Shown here: piece by piece, positions 7,744 to 15,438 of the stretch | How positions within the stretch are numbered: the stretch's first letter is position 1 | How the letters are laid out: the number at the start of each line of letters is the position of its first letter | Assembly (NCBI GenBank): GCA_002716165.1 | Contig: PAZT01000047.1 | Location: 1-17,976 of the forward strand | Direction: 5' to 3' | DNA from: Deltaproteobacteria bacterium | GTDB taxonomy: Bacteria; SAR324; NAC60-12 | DNA: 17,976 bases | Position numbers and translations under genes: made by a program | Notes under the pieces: model-generated | The model's input: the letters and a program-made list of their open reading frames with translations, nothing else | The model's database searches: none | What the model was told of the DNA's origin: nothing

Positions 7744-9252
7744 ATGTCCCTGAGAGAGCATTCAATTTATGACTGCATTATTAACAATGCTCACAATTTC
7801 CCAGAAGAAATTGCTCTTGTTTCTGGTGATTTTTGTCTAACTTATAAAGAATTACTATTGCATGTAAATTCGCTGTCAAGGGGTTTGCTGAACAAAGGTT
7901 TTGAGAAAGGGGATAGGATTGGAGTTCTGTTAAATAATTGTTCAGAATATGCACTTCTTATGGCAGCATGTTCTAGATTAGGGATTATTGCAGTCTGTTT
8001 GAATACCCGAACAAGTGCAGATGAAATGTGCAAGATACTTCAACAGGCAAAACCGAAAGCACTGATTTTTCAAAAAAGCTACCAACAACAGGCTGAAAAA
8101 CTGCGAGAATTGAATATCCATCAACAACTTTATAGTATCGATGAGGCTTCAATACTTTCTTCTGCATTTGATGAATTGCTGGATAAAGACCAGTCTCCAC
8201 TTTTTGAGTCGCAACCTACTGTTGATGATGGATGGCTTATTATTCCTACTGCTGCAGTGGACGGAATTCCAAAAGGAGCATTGCTAAGTCAAAGCAATGT
8301 GATTGCTGCAGTAGATGTTCATCTGCACCATTTTGGAAGAGAAGCAATTAAAGGTCATCTTGTTGCTTTGCCTATATTTCACGTAATGGGACTTACTTCA
8401 GTTTGGGCAACATTCATCAGTGGTGGAAAAAACGTCCTTCTAAAACAATTCGATGAAAAACTTGCAGTTAATTTGATTGATACAGAAAATTTAACATATT
8501 TTGGTTCTTTCCCCCCTGTTTTAGAACGCGTTCTAGACTATGCAATGGAAAATGATTCTGTACTCGAAAGTTTGAAGCTGGTTTATGGTCTAGAAGGAAC
8601 TGGAAATATTAATCGTTTGCATAAAGAAACTGGAGCTGTTTTCTGGACTGGTTTTGGGCAGGCAGAAACTACTGCATTTGTAACTGTTTCTCCTGCTTCA
8701 GAATGTCCTGGAGCTTCTGGTAGGCCTACATTGATCAATTCGGTTTACATTGTAAATGAAGCGGAAGAAAAGTTGTCTGTGGGAGAAGAAGGAGAAATTG
8801 TGGTAAGAGGAGAAAATATCTTTCTTGAATACTGGAAAATGGATGAAGCTACAAAATACGTACATAGAAATGGATGGCATCATACCGGGGACATTGGAAA
8901 ATTTGATGAGGAGGGCTATTTGTGGTACGTCAAACGGAAAGCTGAAAAAGAGCTTATTAAAAGTGGTGGAGAAAACATTTATCCCGGAGAGGTTGAAAAA
9001 GTAATGATGAAACATCCTCAAATTAAAGAATGCTGCGTGATTGGAATACCTGATAAAACTTGGGGAGAAGCAGTTAAGGCGGTATGCGTACTCAAAACTG
9101 GCTCAAAATTGTCGGAAGAAAGTGTCCGTGTTTATATTGGTGAAAAAATTGCGAGTTATAAAAAGCCTCAAAAGGTTGTTTTTGTGAAGGAACTGCCATA
9201 TGAAAATAATCAAATTGATCGTGAGCAGGTAAAAGTAAAGTGGGGAGAGTGA
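7744..9252 (+). CDS. AMP-binding acyl-CoA synthetase-like protein with altered catalytic motifs
   Basis: A member of the ANL superfamily, which activates carboxylic acids through acyl-AMP to acyl-CoA. Several core motifs are intact over 502 residues: FGQAETT (304-310), HTGD (380-383), KSGGENIYPGEVE (406-418) and the hinge region YVKRKAEKE. Two key sites deviate. The phosphate-binding loop, normally like TSGTTGxPKG, reads PTAAVDGIPKG (168-178), without the Ser/Thr/Gly-rich core. The C-terminal catalytic Lys, normally in TGKIDR, is Gln490 in NNQIDR, with one residue missing before it. The Lys is needed for adenylation in most members, so activity on a free acid may be weak or changed; the thioester half-reaction could persist. 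It follows mpl by 24 bases and ends 8 bases from the convergent SDR gene. Substrate unknown. Confidence 0.85.
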   Translation: MSLREHSIYDCIINNAHNFPEEIALVSGDFCLTYKELLLHVNSLSRGLLNKGFEKGDRIGVLLNNCSEYALLMAACSRLGIIAVCLNTRTSADEMCKILQQAKPKALIFQKSYQQQAEKLRELNIHQQLYSIDEASILSSAFDELLDKDQSPLFESQPTVDDGWLIIPTAAVDGIPKGALLSQSNVIAAVDVHLHHFGREAIKGHLVALPIFHVMGLTSVWATFISGGKNVLLKQFDEKLAVNLIDTENLTYFGSFPPVLERVLDYAMENDSVLESLKLVYGLEGTGNINRLHKETGAVFWTGFGQAETTAFVTVSPASECPGASGRPTLINSVYIVNEAEEKLSVGEEGEIVVRGENIFLEYWKMDEATKYVHRNGWHHTGDIGKFDEEGYLWYVKRKAEKELIKSGGENIYPGEVEKVMMKHPQIKECCVIGIPDKTWGEAVKAVCVLKTGSKLSEESVRVYIGEKIASYKKPQKVVFVKELPYENNQIDREQVKVKWGE

Positions 9253-9260
9253 AATTTTTT

Positions 9261-10034
9261 TTACTCAGGTGTTACATAAGCAGATGTTATACCTCCGTCA
9301 ACCACAAATTCTGCTCCAGTGGTATAAGACGATTCATCAGATGCTAGGAACAGAGCAGCTTTTGCCATTTCCTTAGCTTCTCCAAAACGGCCCATTGGAA
9401 TATGGACAAGACGTCTTTGCTTTTTGGCTTCAGTATCAAGAAATTTCATAAGCAGTTCAGTTCTTAAAGGTCCAGGGCAAAGTGCATTGACCCTTATATT
9501 CTCTCGGGCGTGAATAACAGCCAATTCACGTGTCAGAGAAATCACGCCACCTTTACTAGCTGTATATGCAACCTGGGGGGTAGCTGCACCCATAATACCA
9601 ACGAAAGATGCAGTATTAATAATGGAACCACCGCCGGACCTCTGCATCGCTGGAATGCCAAACTTGCATCCCAAAAAAACTCCCTTAAGATTTATTGCCA
9701 TTGTTAAATCCCAGACGTCCTCTTCAGTAACCTGAGCATTATCATCTCTGCTATCCATGATTCCTGCATTGTTAAACATCACATTTAGTTTACCATATTT
9801 TTCCTCAGCAGCTTTTACCATGTGTTCACAATCAGAAGATTTAGAGACATTTGCATTGACATAGATTGCATCACCTCCAGCAGAATTAACTTCTGAAACA
9901 GTTTTTTCGCCATCATAATCATTTAGATCAACTGCCACAATCTTTGCACCTTCCTGTGCAAACAAAGAAGCTGTTTCTTTTCCAATACCACTTGCAGCAC
10001 CTGTAATCAATGCAACCTTGTCTGCTAATCTCAT
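9261..10034 (-). CDS. Short-chain dehydrogenase/reductase (classical SDR)
   Basis: A cytoplasmic NAD(P)-dependent oxidoreductase of 257 residues, the usual length. The cofactor motif TGAASGIG is at residues 11-18, Asp36 at the end of the second strand favours NAD(H) over NADP(H), NNAG is at 88-91, and the catalytic tetrad is Asn115, Ser143, Tyr157 and Lys161 (YTASK). The C-terminus has the usual FVVDGG. The ATG is well supported by AGAGGG nine bases upstream on the - strand. The gene converges with the synthetase gene with only eight bases between stops. Substrate is not predictable; the closest general resemblance is to 3-oxoacyl-ACP reductase/alcohol dehydrogenase-type SDRs. Inverted repeats at 10059-10079 and 10111-10124 upstream could be operators. 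Confidence 0.93.
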   Translation of the reverse strand: MRLADKVALITGAASGIGKETASLFAQEGAKIVAVDLNDYDGEKTVSEVNSAGGDAIYVNANVSKSSDCEHMVKAAEEKYGKLNVMFNNAGIMDSRDDNAQVTEEDVWDLTMAINLKGVFLGCKFGIPAMQRSGGGSIINTASFVGIMGAATPQVAYTASKGGVISLTRELAVIHARENIRVNALCPGPLRTELLMKFLDTEAKKQRRLVHIPMGRFGEAKEMAKAALFLASDESSYTTGAEFVVDGGITSAYVTPE

Positions 10035-10369
10035 AAGTTTTTTCCCTCTAAATTAATCAAATTATTTTAAAAATAATTTTATTTGTCGAATTAAAAAAAT
10101 ATATATATTAATCATATGTATGATATAGGTTGTAAATGATTACAGCTAAAATTAATTTTAACAAGGAAAAAATAATCTTTATTTAGATTCGGATAGTAGA
10201 AAAAACTTTTTTAAAAAAAATTGTTTGACTACAGTTTTAATAGGTATAAAATTAAATTATTCTGAATATTATTTTGTATATTTTAAGACTAAATCTTTTG
10301 GTCTCTACATCTGCTATCACACTTCTAAGTTATACAAAATTTTAATAACACTTCCATAATAGAGGTAGA
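10035..10369. other. AT-rich divergent intergenic region
   Basis: This 335-base stretch has no recognisable gene. Read on the - strand it is the leader of the SDR gene and holds a ribosome-binding site, an 8-base-arm inverted repeat (AAATTATT at 10059-10066, AATAATTT at 10072-10079) and a 6-base-arm repeat ATCATATGTATGAT (10111-10124). Read on the + strand it holds a promoter-like sequence at 10226-10253 facing the small membrane peptide and the CoA-binding/sulfhydrylase pair. Confidence 0.55.
10226..10253 (+). promoter_or_regulatory. Candidate sigma70 promoter for the 10370-12576 genes
   Basis: TTGACT (10226-10231, five of six consensus bases) and TAAAAT (10248-10253, five of six) are separated by 16 bases, the same layout and same -10 hexamer as the candidate at 170-197. 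An A6-C-T6-A8 tract lies just upstream, also as in that first candidate. Transcription would start near 10261, about 110 bases before the small peptide gene. Confidence 0.4.
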
Positions 10370-10567
10370 TTGAGGAATCGTTTTACAATTTTTATTCTTG
10401 CATTTTCTTTTTTACTGATCACAATTTTTGTTTTATTTTCACGCAAAAGCTCAAATGAGTCTGCAGGTTTTTCTGTACCTTCTCAAAGAATCAATTCTGG
10501 GAAATCTGCTGCAACTACTAAAAAATGGGATGGAGTAGGTAAGATTGCAGATATGATTTGGGAATAA
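10370..10567 (+). CDS. Possible small single-pass membrane peptide
   Basis: I do not recognise a family. The 65-residue frame begins at TTG with AGAGG four bases upstream, which is close spacing but plausible. The predicted peptide starts with a basic MRNR, followed by about 19 hydrophobic residues (IFILAFSFLLITIFVLF core) and then a basic stop-transfer RK, so it looks like an inner-membrane anchor with a short 40-residue hydrophilic tail rich in Ser and Lys, ending WDGVGKIADMIWE. No signal-peptidase site or lipobox is evident. It stands alone with a promoter-like sequence upstream and 219 bases of non-coding DNA after it. The weak start codon, small size and lack of homology leave doubt that it is translated. 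Confidence 0.4.
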   Translation: MRNRFTIFILAFSFLLITIFVLFSRKSSNESAGFSVPSQRINSGKSAATTKKWDGVGKIADMIWE

Positions 10568-10786
10568 AAAAATTTACTATGAAGAAATATTGTAGGTCTA
10601 CTCCAATAGTCGATTTTTTAGCAAAAAATTAAGTGTATTCGGAATATTTAATCCTTCAGTTGTTATTCATAATATATTATATTATTTACAATTGAACCCC
10701 CTGAAATTTTTTGAAAAATCAGTACTGTATCCTGTTTTGGCTTCAACTTATAGTGTTAATTAATTTCTTAAAAACAATATTTTAAA

Positions 10787-11284
10787 ATGCCTGATTCATT
10801 TATCGTTAATCATGATAATTATACAGATAATTACATCCGAGATATCCTCAGAAGTGTACATAGTATTGCAATAGTTGGAGCTAGCATCAATTGGAAACGG
10901 CCTAGTAATTTTGTAATGAAGTATTTAATCCAGAAAGGTTATCGTGTAATTCCGGTAAATAAAAATTCAGTAGGAGATCAAATATATGGCCGAAATATTT
11001 ATCCAGATTTATCATCAGTTAAAGAAACTGTGGACATGGTTGACATTTTTCGTCCTTCCAAAGAAGCACCTCAGCTGGCAGAAAATTCAATATTAATTGG
11101 AGCTAAAGTTTTTTGGATGCAATTAGAGTTAAGAAATGATAGGGCCGCAAAAATAGCTGAAGATGCAGGAGTGAAAGTTGTTATGAACCGCTGCCCTAAA
11201 ATAGAATATGCGAGATTATTTGGTGAACTTGGTTGGAGTGGATTCAATACTGGTGTTATAAGTGTAAAAAAAAGGAGAACCTAA
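10787..11284 (+). CDS. CoA-binding domain protein (YccU-like)
   Basis: A 165-residue single-domain Rossmann protein of the CoA_binding_2 family, related to the CoA-binding domain of succinyl-CoA synthetase alpha. The nucleotide loop is IAIVGAS (residues 27-33) after a short N-terminal helix. GYRVIPVNKN (51-60) and the conserved ending VVMNRCPKIEYARL (131-144) are diagnostic. Catalytic activity is unknown for the family; binding of CoA or a similar nucleotide is the known property. The gene is joined to the sulfhydrylase by a TAATG overlap, and the two form a recurring pair in proteobacteria, as I recall. Context suggests sensing or binding of a CoA species in sulfur amino-acid synthesis. No clear ribosome-binding site precedes ATG10787. 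Confidence 0.9.
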   Translation: MPDSFIVNHDNYTDNYIRDILRSVHSIAIVGASINWKRPSNFVMKYLIQKGYRVIPVNKNSVGDQIYGRNIYPDLSSVKETVDMVDIFRPSKEAPQLAENSILIGAKVFWMQLELRNDRAAKIAEDAGVKVVMNRCPKIEYARLFGELGWSGFNTGVISVKKRRT

Positions 11285-12576
11285 TGTTAAAGCTTCATCC
11301 TAATTATGGTTTCAATACACTTGCGGTCCACTCGGGATCAGCTCCTGATCCTTCTACTGGCGCCCGCACATTCCCTATTTATCAAACTGCTGCGTATGTA
11401 TTTGATGATGCTGACCACGCGGCTTCACTTTACAATCTTCAGTCTCCTGGATTCATTTATTCCCGTCTTGCAAACCCAACTGTTGCAGCTTTGGAAGAAA
11501 AACTGGCAACCCTCGAAGGAGGTCGGGGAGGGACTGCTACATCATCAGGGCATGCTGCTGAAATAATTGCACTTTTCCCTTTAATGGCGCCCGGTATGGA
11601 AGTTATTGTTGCAGACAAACTTTATGGGGGTACTATCAACTTGATGGGTAAGTCTTTTCAAAAATTCGGTTGGAAAGCAATATTCGTAGACACTGAAGAC
11701 CCTGAGTCTTTTCAAAGCGCTATTACTGATAAAACAAGAGCAATTTTCATTGAAAACTTGGCAAATCCAGGAGGAATAGTTACTGATCTTGAAGAAATTG
11801 TGAAAATTGCAAATGGAGCAGGAGTGCCCTTGATTGTAGATAATACTCTTGCAACTCCCTTCTTGTCTCAGCCCCTTGAATGGGGTGCAGACATAGTAGT
11901 TCACTCAACAACAAAATATCTTTCTGGTCAGGGCAACGCGTTAGGCGGAATAGTAATAGATTCTGGTAATTTCCCATGGCTTGGAAATCAAAAATATCCA
12001 AGTCTGAGTTCTCCTTCTGCAGAATATAATGGACTAATATTTTCTGAAACATTCGGTGACCTTGCTTATACAATGTACAACCATGCAGTCAGTTTACGCG
12101 ATTTAGGTTGTACTCAATCTCCCATGAATGCATGGTTAACTCTCAACGGAGTAGAAACCTTACCACTAAGGATGGAAAGACATTGTTCAAATGGTCTAGC
12201 ACTGGCAGAATTCCTCGAAAAACATCAAAATGTAGAGTGGGTTTCTCATGCTGGACTTAAATCAAGCCCATACTTCAAGCTGGGGAAAAAATATTTTCCA
12301 AACGGAACAGGCTCTTTGTTCTCTTTTGGAGTTAAAGGAGGTTATGAAAGCGGAATAAAATTGCTGGAGTCAGTTGAATTGTTCAGTCATGTTGCTAATC
12401 TTGGTGACACTCGTTCTCTCATTCTTCACCCCTCCTCAACAACTCATCGACAACTTACAAAAGACCAGCAAATTGCTTCAGGCGCAGGTCCTGAAGTTGT
12501 TCGTCTCTCGGTTGGAATAGAGTGTGTTGAAGATCTTATTGCCGATATTGATCAGGCTCTTAACAATTTGAGATAG
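11284..12576 (+). CDS. metY: O-acetylhomoserine sulfhydrylase (PLP-dependent)
   Basis: It makes homocysteine from O-acetyl-L-homoserine and sulfide, or an equivalent direct sulfhydrylation. The 430 residues fit the MetY branch of the Cys/Met-metabolism PLP family, which is longer than cystathionine gamma-synthase. The N-terminus NTLAVHSGS, the YSRLANPT block (59-66), SSGHAAE and the PLP-lysine motif HSTTKYLSGQG (Lys211) are all present, and the end RLSVGIE...LIADIDQAL is canonical. I chose ATG11284 rather than the in-frame ATG11233, because AAGGAG lies at ideal distance and the family starts there; the upstream frame only overlaps the CoA-binding gene. The A of this ATG is also the last base of the preceding stop (TAATG), so translation is probably coupled. 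With ahcY in the same window it closes a homocysteine-forming set. Confidence 0.95.
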   Translation: MLKLHPNYGFNTLAVHSGSAPDPSTGARTFPIYQTAAYVFDDADHAASLYNLQSPGFIYSRLANPTVAALEEKLATLEGGRGGTATSSGHAAEIIALFPLMAPGMEVIVADKLYGGTINLMGKSFQKFGWKAIFVDTEDPESFQSAITDKTRAIFIENLANPGGIVTDLEEIVKIANGAGVPLIVDNTLATPFLSQPLEWGADIVVHSTTKYLSGQGNALGGIVIDSGNFPWLGNQKYPSLSSPSAEYNGLIFSETFGDLAYTMYNHAVSLRDLGCTQSPMNAWLTLNGVETLPLRMERHCSNGLALAEFLEKHQNVEWVSHAGLKSSPYFKLGKKYFPNGTGSLFSFGVKGGYESGIKLLESVELFSHVANLGDTRSLILHPSSTTHRQLTKDQQIASGAGPEVVRLSVGIECVEDLIADIDQALNNLR

Positions 12577-12683
12577 AAGCCTTACTACTCAAAAGATGTT
12601 TTAACTTTACTTTATTAAATAATTTTCGTAAAGCGTAGTCAGTCATAACAATCCATTGGTAAATTCTAAATCTTTATTTTTTA

Positions 12684-13646
12684 CTATTTAGACGCAGGCC
12701 AAAGGTAGTATAGGTAAGCAACATAAATCGCCAAGAAAAGAAATCCCTCCTTACGATCTAGAACCATTCCAGTCCAAACTGTAGGAAGGAGTAAAATAGT
12801 AAGTCCAAACATCACATAAAGGTCAGAAGGATTAATTCCAGTTGCATCCATAGGTGCAACAAGTCCTGCTAGGCCTACCACAAATAAGATATTAAAAATG
12901 TTAGAACCTACGGCATTGCCTATAGCAATGTCAGCAGTCTTCCTATAAGCAGCCATAAGAGCTGTTGCTAGTTCCGGTGTTCCTGTTCCTATTGATACTA
13001 TAGTTAGACCAATCAATGCTTCGCTAAGTCCCCAGATTCTGGCGAGGTCAACCGCTCCTGATACAAGGAAATTTGATCCAAAAGCTAAAGCTATCAAACC
13101 AAGTATCAAGAATCCGATGTCACGAAATAAAATTTTGCTTGGATCTTCAGGTATTTCAATTCCCTCTATTTCTTCTTTGGAAGGTGAAGTTCTTTTTACA
13201 GTCATTATGTTTCCGCATACATAAAAAACAATACCCAGAAGTAACAATGCACCTTCAATGCGCGAAATATGAGAATCTTCCAATAAAACTAGTAGAAGAA
13301 AAGAGGAACCAACAAGTAGGGGCACATCTGCTTTAACAATATGTGAATCAACCTTGAGTGGTTGCAATAAAGAGGAGAGGCCCAATATTAATGCGATATT
13401 TAAAATGTTAGACCCTATAACATTCCCAAGAGCTATTCCTCCCTGATTATTCAAAGTTGCCTGTACACTTACCAGTGCTTCAGGAAGACTTGTGCCCAGA
13501 GCTACAACAGTCAGTCCTACTATAAGAGGACTTAATCCAAGATGTAAAGATAGTGTTACGGCGCCCTTGACAAGCCAGTCAGCTCCAAAAAAAAGTAAGA
13601 TCAATCCGCCAATAATAAAAATAGCAATCATTAAAAACTCAGGCAT
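12684..13646 (-). CDS. CaCA-family sodium/calcium (cation/Ca2+) antiporter, YrbG-like
   Basis: An inner-membrane exchanger of 320 residues, made almost entirely of hydrophobic segments (about ten), with the two inverted alpha-repeats that define the family. Repeat one holds GLTVVALGTSLPEALVS followed by GNVIGSNILNI. Repeat two holds GLTIVSIGTGTPELATAL followed by GNAVGSNIFNI. The acidic Glu in each TxPE motif, which binds the cation, is intact. I chose ATG13646, which has GGA seven bases upstream; an in-frame TTG at 13658 would add only four residues. The charged loop in the middle (SPSKEEIEGIEIPEDPSK) separates the two halves. The gene converges with metY, leaving a 107-base gap without a convincing terminator. 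Confidence 0.92.
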   Translation of the reverse strand: MPEFLMIAIFIIGGLILLFFGADWLVKGAVTLSLHLGLSPLIVGLTVVALGTSLPEALVSVQATLNNQGGIALGNVIGSNILNIALILGLSSLLQPLKVDSHIVKADVPLLVGSSFLLLVLLEDSHISRIEGALLLLGIVFYVCGNIMTVKRTSPSKEEIEGIEIPEDPSKILFRDIGFLILGLIALAFGSNFLVSGAVDLARIWGLSEALIGLTIVSIGTGTPELATALMAAYRKTADIAIGNAVGSNIFNILFVVGLAGLVAPMDATGINPSDLYVMFGLTILLLPTVWTGMVLDRKEGFLFLAIYVAYLYYLWPASK

Positions 13647-14124
13647 AATTTTTTCCAAAAATTATGAATGTTTACTAAAATGGTCGTATATTAATTACAT
13701 TGATCATCTCAAATCCTATTACCTATGCTGATGATCTTTTTTTTTCGAAATTACTATGTTTTAGACATGACGATGAACATTATCTTTTTATTCTCAAATC
13801 TGCAAATTAATTTTTGAATAACCTAATTTATTCAGTCAATTTACAGAATCTTACCTTAAATCTCTACCTAAGTATTTGTCATGAAAACATTTCTTTAGAG
13901 AAAAGTAATTTATCTAACAAAGATGTTAATTATGCCTATGCATAAGGGATGCAATTATATTATCTTCAAAGCATGCAATTAAAAATATGCTTATGGTCAG
14001 AATTTTATTTTTATATAATTATTAAAGGATTTTTGGTATTGATATTATTTCTAAATTATTTTTAGAAACAAACAATTCTAGATCAAATTTTTAAAATGAT
14101 CTTGTCGAGGGGAAATTTATATTG
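13647..14124. other. Gene-free AT-rich region
   Basis: No coding frame, tRNA or known RNA is recognisable in this 478-base stretch. On the - strand its left end is the leader of the antiporter gene. The one structured element is a GATCATC...GATGATC inverted repeat (13702-13736) followed by nine T. A weak GATC-flanked A/T repeat (14081-14101) and a CTAAA/TTTAG hairpin (14051-14065) lie just beyond the stop of the YdcF-like gene but have no T-run on the - strand, so I see no proper terminator for that operon. Confidence 0.5.
13685..13712 (-). promoter_or_regulatory. Candidate promoter of the antiporter gene overlapping an inverted repeat
   Basis: Read on the - strand, TTGAGA (13712-13707, five of six) and TATACG (13690-13685, four of six) are 16 bases apart. 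The predicted start near 13678 gives a leader of about 32 bases before ATG13646. One arm of a 7-base inverted repeat (13702-13708 with 13730-13736) overlaps the -35 box, so a regulator bound there would block RNA polymerase. This is sequence inference only. Confidence 0.3.
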
Positions 14125-14769
14125 TTAATCGTTTTTAATGAAATTTACATTTCTTGAAGATAACAGGTAAACTGGATACTTAATACTTTCTAAAACATAT
14201 GCAGAAATACCTTGGTCTGAAGTCCACCAGTTATTCTCGTTAAAAATTTCGTTAGATGCAGCTGAAATTTCTATTTTTATTTCTTTTTCTTCAAATACTT
14301 TTTTGAAAGCATAATAGGCACGGCGAGAGTGAAACGCGTCTGTAACTAGTATTATATGACGATATCTCTTTTTCTCACTTAACTTGAGCAAGTCATATGC
14401 TTCATCAAATGTCGAAGTTGCACCACCCTTTTGAGACAAGATAATACTTACTGGTACGCTTAACCCCATTTCCTCTATCATTGCCAGTGCTATCATCTCA
14501 TTCGTGGGAAATAGATGAGCGAATTTTATTCTATTTTTTTTCTCATCCGTAAGAAGTATTTCAGGAGCATAGCCTTTTTCGAAAAGTTTTAATGCGTGAG
14601 AAATTCTTGTTAATTTGTTACCTGAGAGTACAACGATAACATCTGCACCTAATGTCGGGTTGCTAACTGTATAGAGCTTTGCGTAGGCCGAAAGAATGGA
14701 ATCGTGGTTGTAAAAAATGAAAGCAATAAATCCGAAAAAAAAAACAATAAAAACAAAATTTTTTTTCAT
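14125..14769 (-). CDS. YdcF/SanA-like DUF218 membrane-anchored protein
   Basis: A 214-residue protein with one N-terminal membrane segment (about residues 4-20, after MKKN) and a DUF218 domain. The domain begins at ADVIVVLSGN (42-51), then has ISHALKLFEKGYAP, LLTDE, the conserved GGATSTFDEA (about 115-124) and ILVTDAFHSRRAYYAFKK. The latter two correspond to the family's T-xx-E-A and TxxxHxxRA motifs. Homologues such as SanA and ElyC affect envelope integrity and peptidoglycan-precursor or lipid-carrier metabolism, but their reaction is not established. The ATG at 14769 has no obvious ribosome-binding site. It lies 81 bases after the folate gene and is probably last in the ahcY operon. Confidence 0.85.
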   Translation of the reverse strand: MKKNFVFIVFFFGFIAFIFYNHDSILSAYAKLYTVSNPTLGADVIVVLSGNKLTRISHALKLFEKGYAPEILLTDEKKNRIKFAHLFPTNEMIALAMIEEMGLSVPVSIILSQKGGATSTFDEAYDLLKLSEKKRYRHIILVTDAFHSRRAYYAFKKVFEEKEIKIEISAASNEIFNENNWWTSDQGISAYVLESIKYPVYLLSSRNVNFIKND

Positions 14770-14850
14770 TTTGAAAAGATCAGAAGCCAGTTGGATTGTA
14801 TTTAGGGAGTGTTCATGTTTTTATCAGTTAAGTTCTAATATTTTGCATCA

Positions 14851-15417
14851 TCATATGTTGATTTCGATAATTCCTGATTCTGACAAAATAGCATTCATAG
14901 GGATATCGTGAAGTTCAGTTGGTACAGATTCTATTAGCTGGCAATCGAAAGCCAATGCTAGAAAGTAGGCTGAGGTCAGTCTAAGGAAACGGTCGTAGTA
15001 CCCTTTACCATGACCTAGCCTAGCTCCTTTTCTGTCAAAAGCAACACCAGGAACTATTACTAGATCAAACATATCTGGGGTCATTATTGCTCTTGATTCA
15101 ATGGAGGGCTCCTGAATTCCATACCTACCAAAAATTAAGTTATCAAATGATTTAATCTCAGAATGAACTAGCTCAAACGTATTTGGTAGGACTATAGGAA
15201 CAGCAACTTTTTTTCCTGAATTCCAACAATGCTTAATGATTGGTTTAGTTGAAGGTTCGTCAGGATTTGAGATAAAAATATGAATCACTCTAGCCTGATC
15301 GAAGACGTTCCATTTAAGGAGCGCTTCGAGCATTAACGAATCAGCTTGGGATTTCTTTAGCATGGACTGCGAGTTAAGTTGACGCAGTACTTTCTCACGA
15401 ATTAGAATTTTATCCAA
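14851..15417 (-). CDS. 5-formyltetrahydrofolate cyclo-ligase
   Basis: This ATP-dependent enzyme returns 5-formyl-THF to 5,10-methenyl-THF and so keeps folate C1 units usable. The 188 residues match the family. The diagnostic C-terminal motif PGVAFDRKGARLGHGKGYYD lies at residues 123-142, containing the Mg/ATP and folate-binding loop, and FDLVIVP precedes it. The start appears to be TTG at 15417 (LDKILIREKVLRQ-type beginning read as Met). An upstream ATG at 15431 is out of frame, and no later Met gives a better start. The gene follows the lipoprotein gene by 21 bases. In many proteobacteria this gene sits next to 6S RNA; no such RNA is visible here. Confidence 0.93.
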   Translation of the reverse strand: MDKILIREKVLRQLNSQSMLKKSQADSLMLEALLKWNVFDQARVIHIFISNPDEPSTKPIIKHCWNSGKKVAVPIVLPNTFELVHSEIKSFDNLIFGRYGIQEPSIESRAIMTPDMFDLVIVPGVAFDRKGARLGHGKGYYDRFLRLTSAYFLALAFDCQLIESVPTELHDIPMNAILSESGIIEINI

Positions 15418-15438
15418 AAAATTTTTGCCATCATGTGC

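Noticed and set aside
12577..12683. Terminator between the convergent metY and antiporter genes
   Set aside because: Only a 6-base CTTTAC/GTAAAG stem with a 17-base loop and no T-run is visible, so it is not convincing.
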